A stretch of 52,336 nt of DNA from Planctomycetota bacterium (GTDB lineage: Bacteria; Planctomycetota; UBA1135; GCA-002686595): positions 1 through 52,336 of the forward strand of contig NYUD01000067.1 in NCBI GenBank assembly GCA_002683825.1. The letters run 5' to 3'. The position numbers were made by a program, and so were the translations under genes. The notes under the pieces were generated by a model. It searched no databases. It was given only the letters and a program-made list of their open reading frames with translations, and had not been told where the DNA came from. Within the stretch, counting starts at the first letter, position 1. Every line of letters begins with the position of its first letter. Positions 50,880-52,336 of this stretch are shown here, in pieces.

Positions 50880-52336
50880 TCAGTCGCCCTTGAGTTTCAT
50901 GCCGATCTCGCTCAGTTTCGAACGCAGCTCCAGCAGCGAGGTTTGCCCGAAGTTGGGCATGCCCAAGAGTTCTTCGGCCGAGTGCTTGACGACGTCGCCC
51001 AGGGTCAAGCAACCCAGGGTCTCGACCGTCCGGCGCGAGCGAATCGAAAGCTGCAGATCGAGCAGCGGCCGGTTCAGCATGTCCTGGTGGTCGCTCGAGG
51101 TCGTGCGGAAGGCGTGTGCCTCGATGCTCGCCACGGCTTCCTCGCGCGGCATTCCCAGGCGAAGTCCCTTGGAGTGCAGGATCTCCTTGATTTCGGTGAG
51201 GGAGGTCTCACCGAAGTTCTTGTAGGAGAGCAACTCCTGTTCGGTCTTCTGGACGAGATCGCCTAGCGTCGTGATCAACATCTTGTTGAGACAGTTGCGC
51301 GCGCGCACGGAGAGCTCGAAGTCGGTGATCGGGATCCTCAGGATCTGGTTGAGGCGGTCCTCCTTCTTCTCGAGATCCTCGTCGTAGTAGGAGTTGATCG
51401 CCGCACGGGCATCCGCGAGGTAGAGCCGAGCGCGCTCGTCGGTCGCGGAGTTCCTGAACACGACGTCGTAGCACGCCGCCGCATCCGAATCGCGACCGTG
51501 GTCCTCGTACAAGACGCCGAGGTTCATCATCACGGTTCGGTCCGCCTGGTGGGCATCGACGAGTTCCCTGTACAGGGACATCGCCAGATCGTCCAGACCG
51601 CAGCGTTCGGCCAGGTGCGCGAAGCGGCGAAGCAGCGGATAGTTGGCGTTGTCGGCCTCGTGGCCGGCGAGGTAGTGGTCGAGGGCGGTTTCCCAGTCGC
51701 GACGCAACTCGCAAATGCGTCCCAGCAGGTAGGAGCCCTGGGGTGTTTCCGAGAAGTCCACCGTGCCGTTGACCTCCGCCTCGTACTCGTTCGCCAGCGC
51801 TTCCTCATCGGCGCCGCCGGCCAGTTTGGCCTCGAGTTTGGCCTCGATCGCTCCTGCGCGCGGGCTCGGGTGCTGGGGGTACTTGTGGGAGAGACGTTCG
51901 AAGATCTCTGCGGCCTGGCCGTAATTGTGCAGTGAGAAAAGCGCGCGCGCGCGGGTATATGCGGCCGTGTCGTCCGATTCGTAGCCGGCGAGAGCATCGA
52001 CGCAGCCCTCGTAGTCGCCGAGAACCCAGAGCCCCAGCCCGCGGCGCCGGCCCTCGTCGCCGGTCTCGGCCAAAGCCTTGACTCGCGTCTCGAAGCCTCT
52101 GCGTTTGTTCAGCCCTCCGTGAACCGTGGCGCGCCCCGCCTCGAGATCCGCGAAATTCTCCGCGGTTTCGAGCTCGAAACCGGGATCCACCTCCATGGGT
52201 TCCTGAGCTTCCTCGGCAGCGGCGATCGCCTCTTCATCGAAGGGCTCATCGTCATCGAAGGGCTCACTCTCGACCGAGGCACTCTCGACCGAGGCACTCT
52301 CGACCGAGGCACTCTCGACCGAGGCACTCTCGACCG
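50880..52336 (-). CDS. TPR protein with two RNA polymerase alpha C-terminal domains (5' end missing)
   Basis: The open frame runs off the right edge, so the N-terminus is missing; an internal ATG at 52196 is not convincing because the upstream frame is open and acidic. The visible part is about 484 residues: ASVES pentapeptide repeats, an Asp/Glu-rich segment, about 250 residues of TPR helices, then two alpha-CTD-like domains. The first (about 51140-51340) reads ELSVRARNCLNKMLITTLGD and SYKNFGETSLTEIKEILHSK, keeping the Arg and Asn that bind UP-element DNA in E. coli alpha (R265, N268). The second (about 50890-51090) has QLSIRSRRTVETLGCLTLGD and PNFGQTSLLELRSKL, with the Asn changed. Such TPR/alpha-CTD proteins are known from Planctomycetota; their function is not established. 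Confidence 0.88.
   Translation of the reverse strand, partial: VESASVESASVESASVESASVESEPFDDDEPFDEEAIAAAEEAQEPMEVDPGFELETAENFADLEAGRATVHGGLNKRRGFETRVKALAETGDEGRRRGLGLWVLGDYEGCVDALAGYESDDTAAYTRARALFSLHNYGQAAEIFERLSHKYPQHPSPRAGAIEAKLEAKLAGGADEEALANEYEAEVNGTVDFSETPQGSYLLGRICELRRDWETALDHYLAGHEADNANYPLLRRFAHLAERCGLDDLAMSLYRELVDAHQADRTVMMNLGVLYEDHGRDSDAAACYDVVFRNSATDERARLYLADARAAINSYYDEDLEKKEDRLNQILRIPITDFELSVRARNCLNKMLITTLGDLVQKTEQELLSYKNFGETSLTEIKEILHSKGLRLGMPREEAVASIEAHAFRTTSSDHQDMLNRPLLDLQLSIRSRRTVETLGCLTLGDVVKHSAEELLGMPNFGQTSLLELRSKLSEIGMKLKGD
52266..52336. repeat. 15-bp tandem repeat, at least 4.7 copies, coding
   Basis: The 15-base unit ACTCTCGACCGAGGC is repeated exactly at 52266, 52281, 52296 and 52311, with 11 bases of a fifth copy at the window edge. 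It is in frame with the TPR/alpha-CTD gene and encodes the pentapeptide ASVES on the minus strand. Identity between copies suggests recent slippage expansion. The array continues outside the window, so its length is unknown. Confidence 0.95.

Noticed and set aside
52266..52336. CRISPR array
   Set aside because: The units are 15 bases, directly contiguous with no spacers, and lie in a reading frame.

Overview
The window is high-GC bacterial chromosome, densely coded on both strands, with no rRNA, tRNA, CRISPR array or insertion sequence that I can see. Several traits point to the Planctomycetota, probably a high-GC lineage: a secreted FG-GAP/ASPIC (CRTAC1-like) lipoprotein, a TPR protein ending in two RNA polymerase alpha C-terminal domains, tandem PARP-type zinc fingers, a deoxyhypusine-synthase-like enzyme, a TMTC-like membrane TPR protein, sulfatase-like enzymes and a GspG-type prepilin. 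This is inferred from gene content; no phylogenetic marker was tested.

Layout. 1-8.6 kb: the end of an unknown gene, an acetolactate-decarboxylase-like lipoprotein, a DUF1579 remnant, an FAD monooxygenase, a GNAT protein, a PqiA-like membrane protein overlapping the FG-GAP/ASPIC lipoprotein, a Xer recombinase and a small secreted coiled-coil protein. 8.6-13.4 kb: an MFS transporter divergent from pabB, a porin and pabC. 13.4-18.9 kb: HEAT protein, membrane protein, xseA, a GT2 glycosyltransferase and a DUF2007-like protein, all on the plus strand and mostly coupled by 4-base stop/start overlaps. 18.9-25.5 kb: PARP-finger protein and DHS-like enzyme (minus), divergent from an RmlC-like epimerase, TMTC-like TPR protein and sulfatase-like hydrolase (plus). 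25.5-31.5 kb: nadA and P5C dehydrogenase (minus), then eboA-eboB (plus) and an amidohydrolase (minus). 31.6-36.4 kb: a prepilin with a suspicious leader, a PTPS-III-like pterin enzyme, a DUF3311/sodium-solute symporter pair and a CPA2 antiporter with an EIIA tail. 36.5-44.3 kb: miaB, an abundant-looking secreted protein with its own terminator, two GT2 enzymes, mdh and ribD. 44.3-52.3 kb: a large lipoprotein with a HEEGH metallopeptidase-like site, then a minus-strand run reading TPR/alpha-CTD protein, ruvA, serA, serB and a class V aminotransferase.

Genes that work together. Folate: pabB and pabC make p-aminobenzoate, and the 32.6 kb pterin enzyme has the Glu-for-Cys signature of PTPS-III, which supplies the pterin half without FolB. 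Serine: serA, serB and an alanine:glyoxylate-type aminotransferase form a complete three-step route if that enzyme replaces SerC. NAD and proline/glutamate metabolism meet in the nadA-P5CDH pair. Envelope work is represented by the porin, PqiA-like protein, three GT2 enzymes, the TMTC/sulfatase-like pair, the prepilin and several lipoproteins.

The most unusual items are the tandem alpha-CTD protein, the tandem PARP fingers beside a DHS-like gene, the reduced ebo cluster, the ALDC-like lipoprotein and the prepilin lacking the glycine before its cleavage site.
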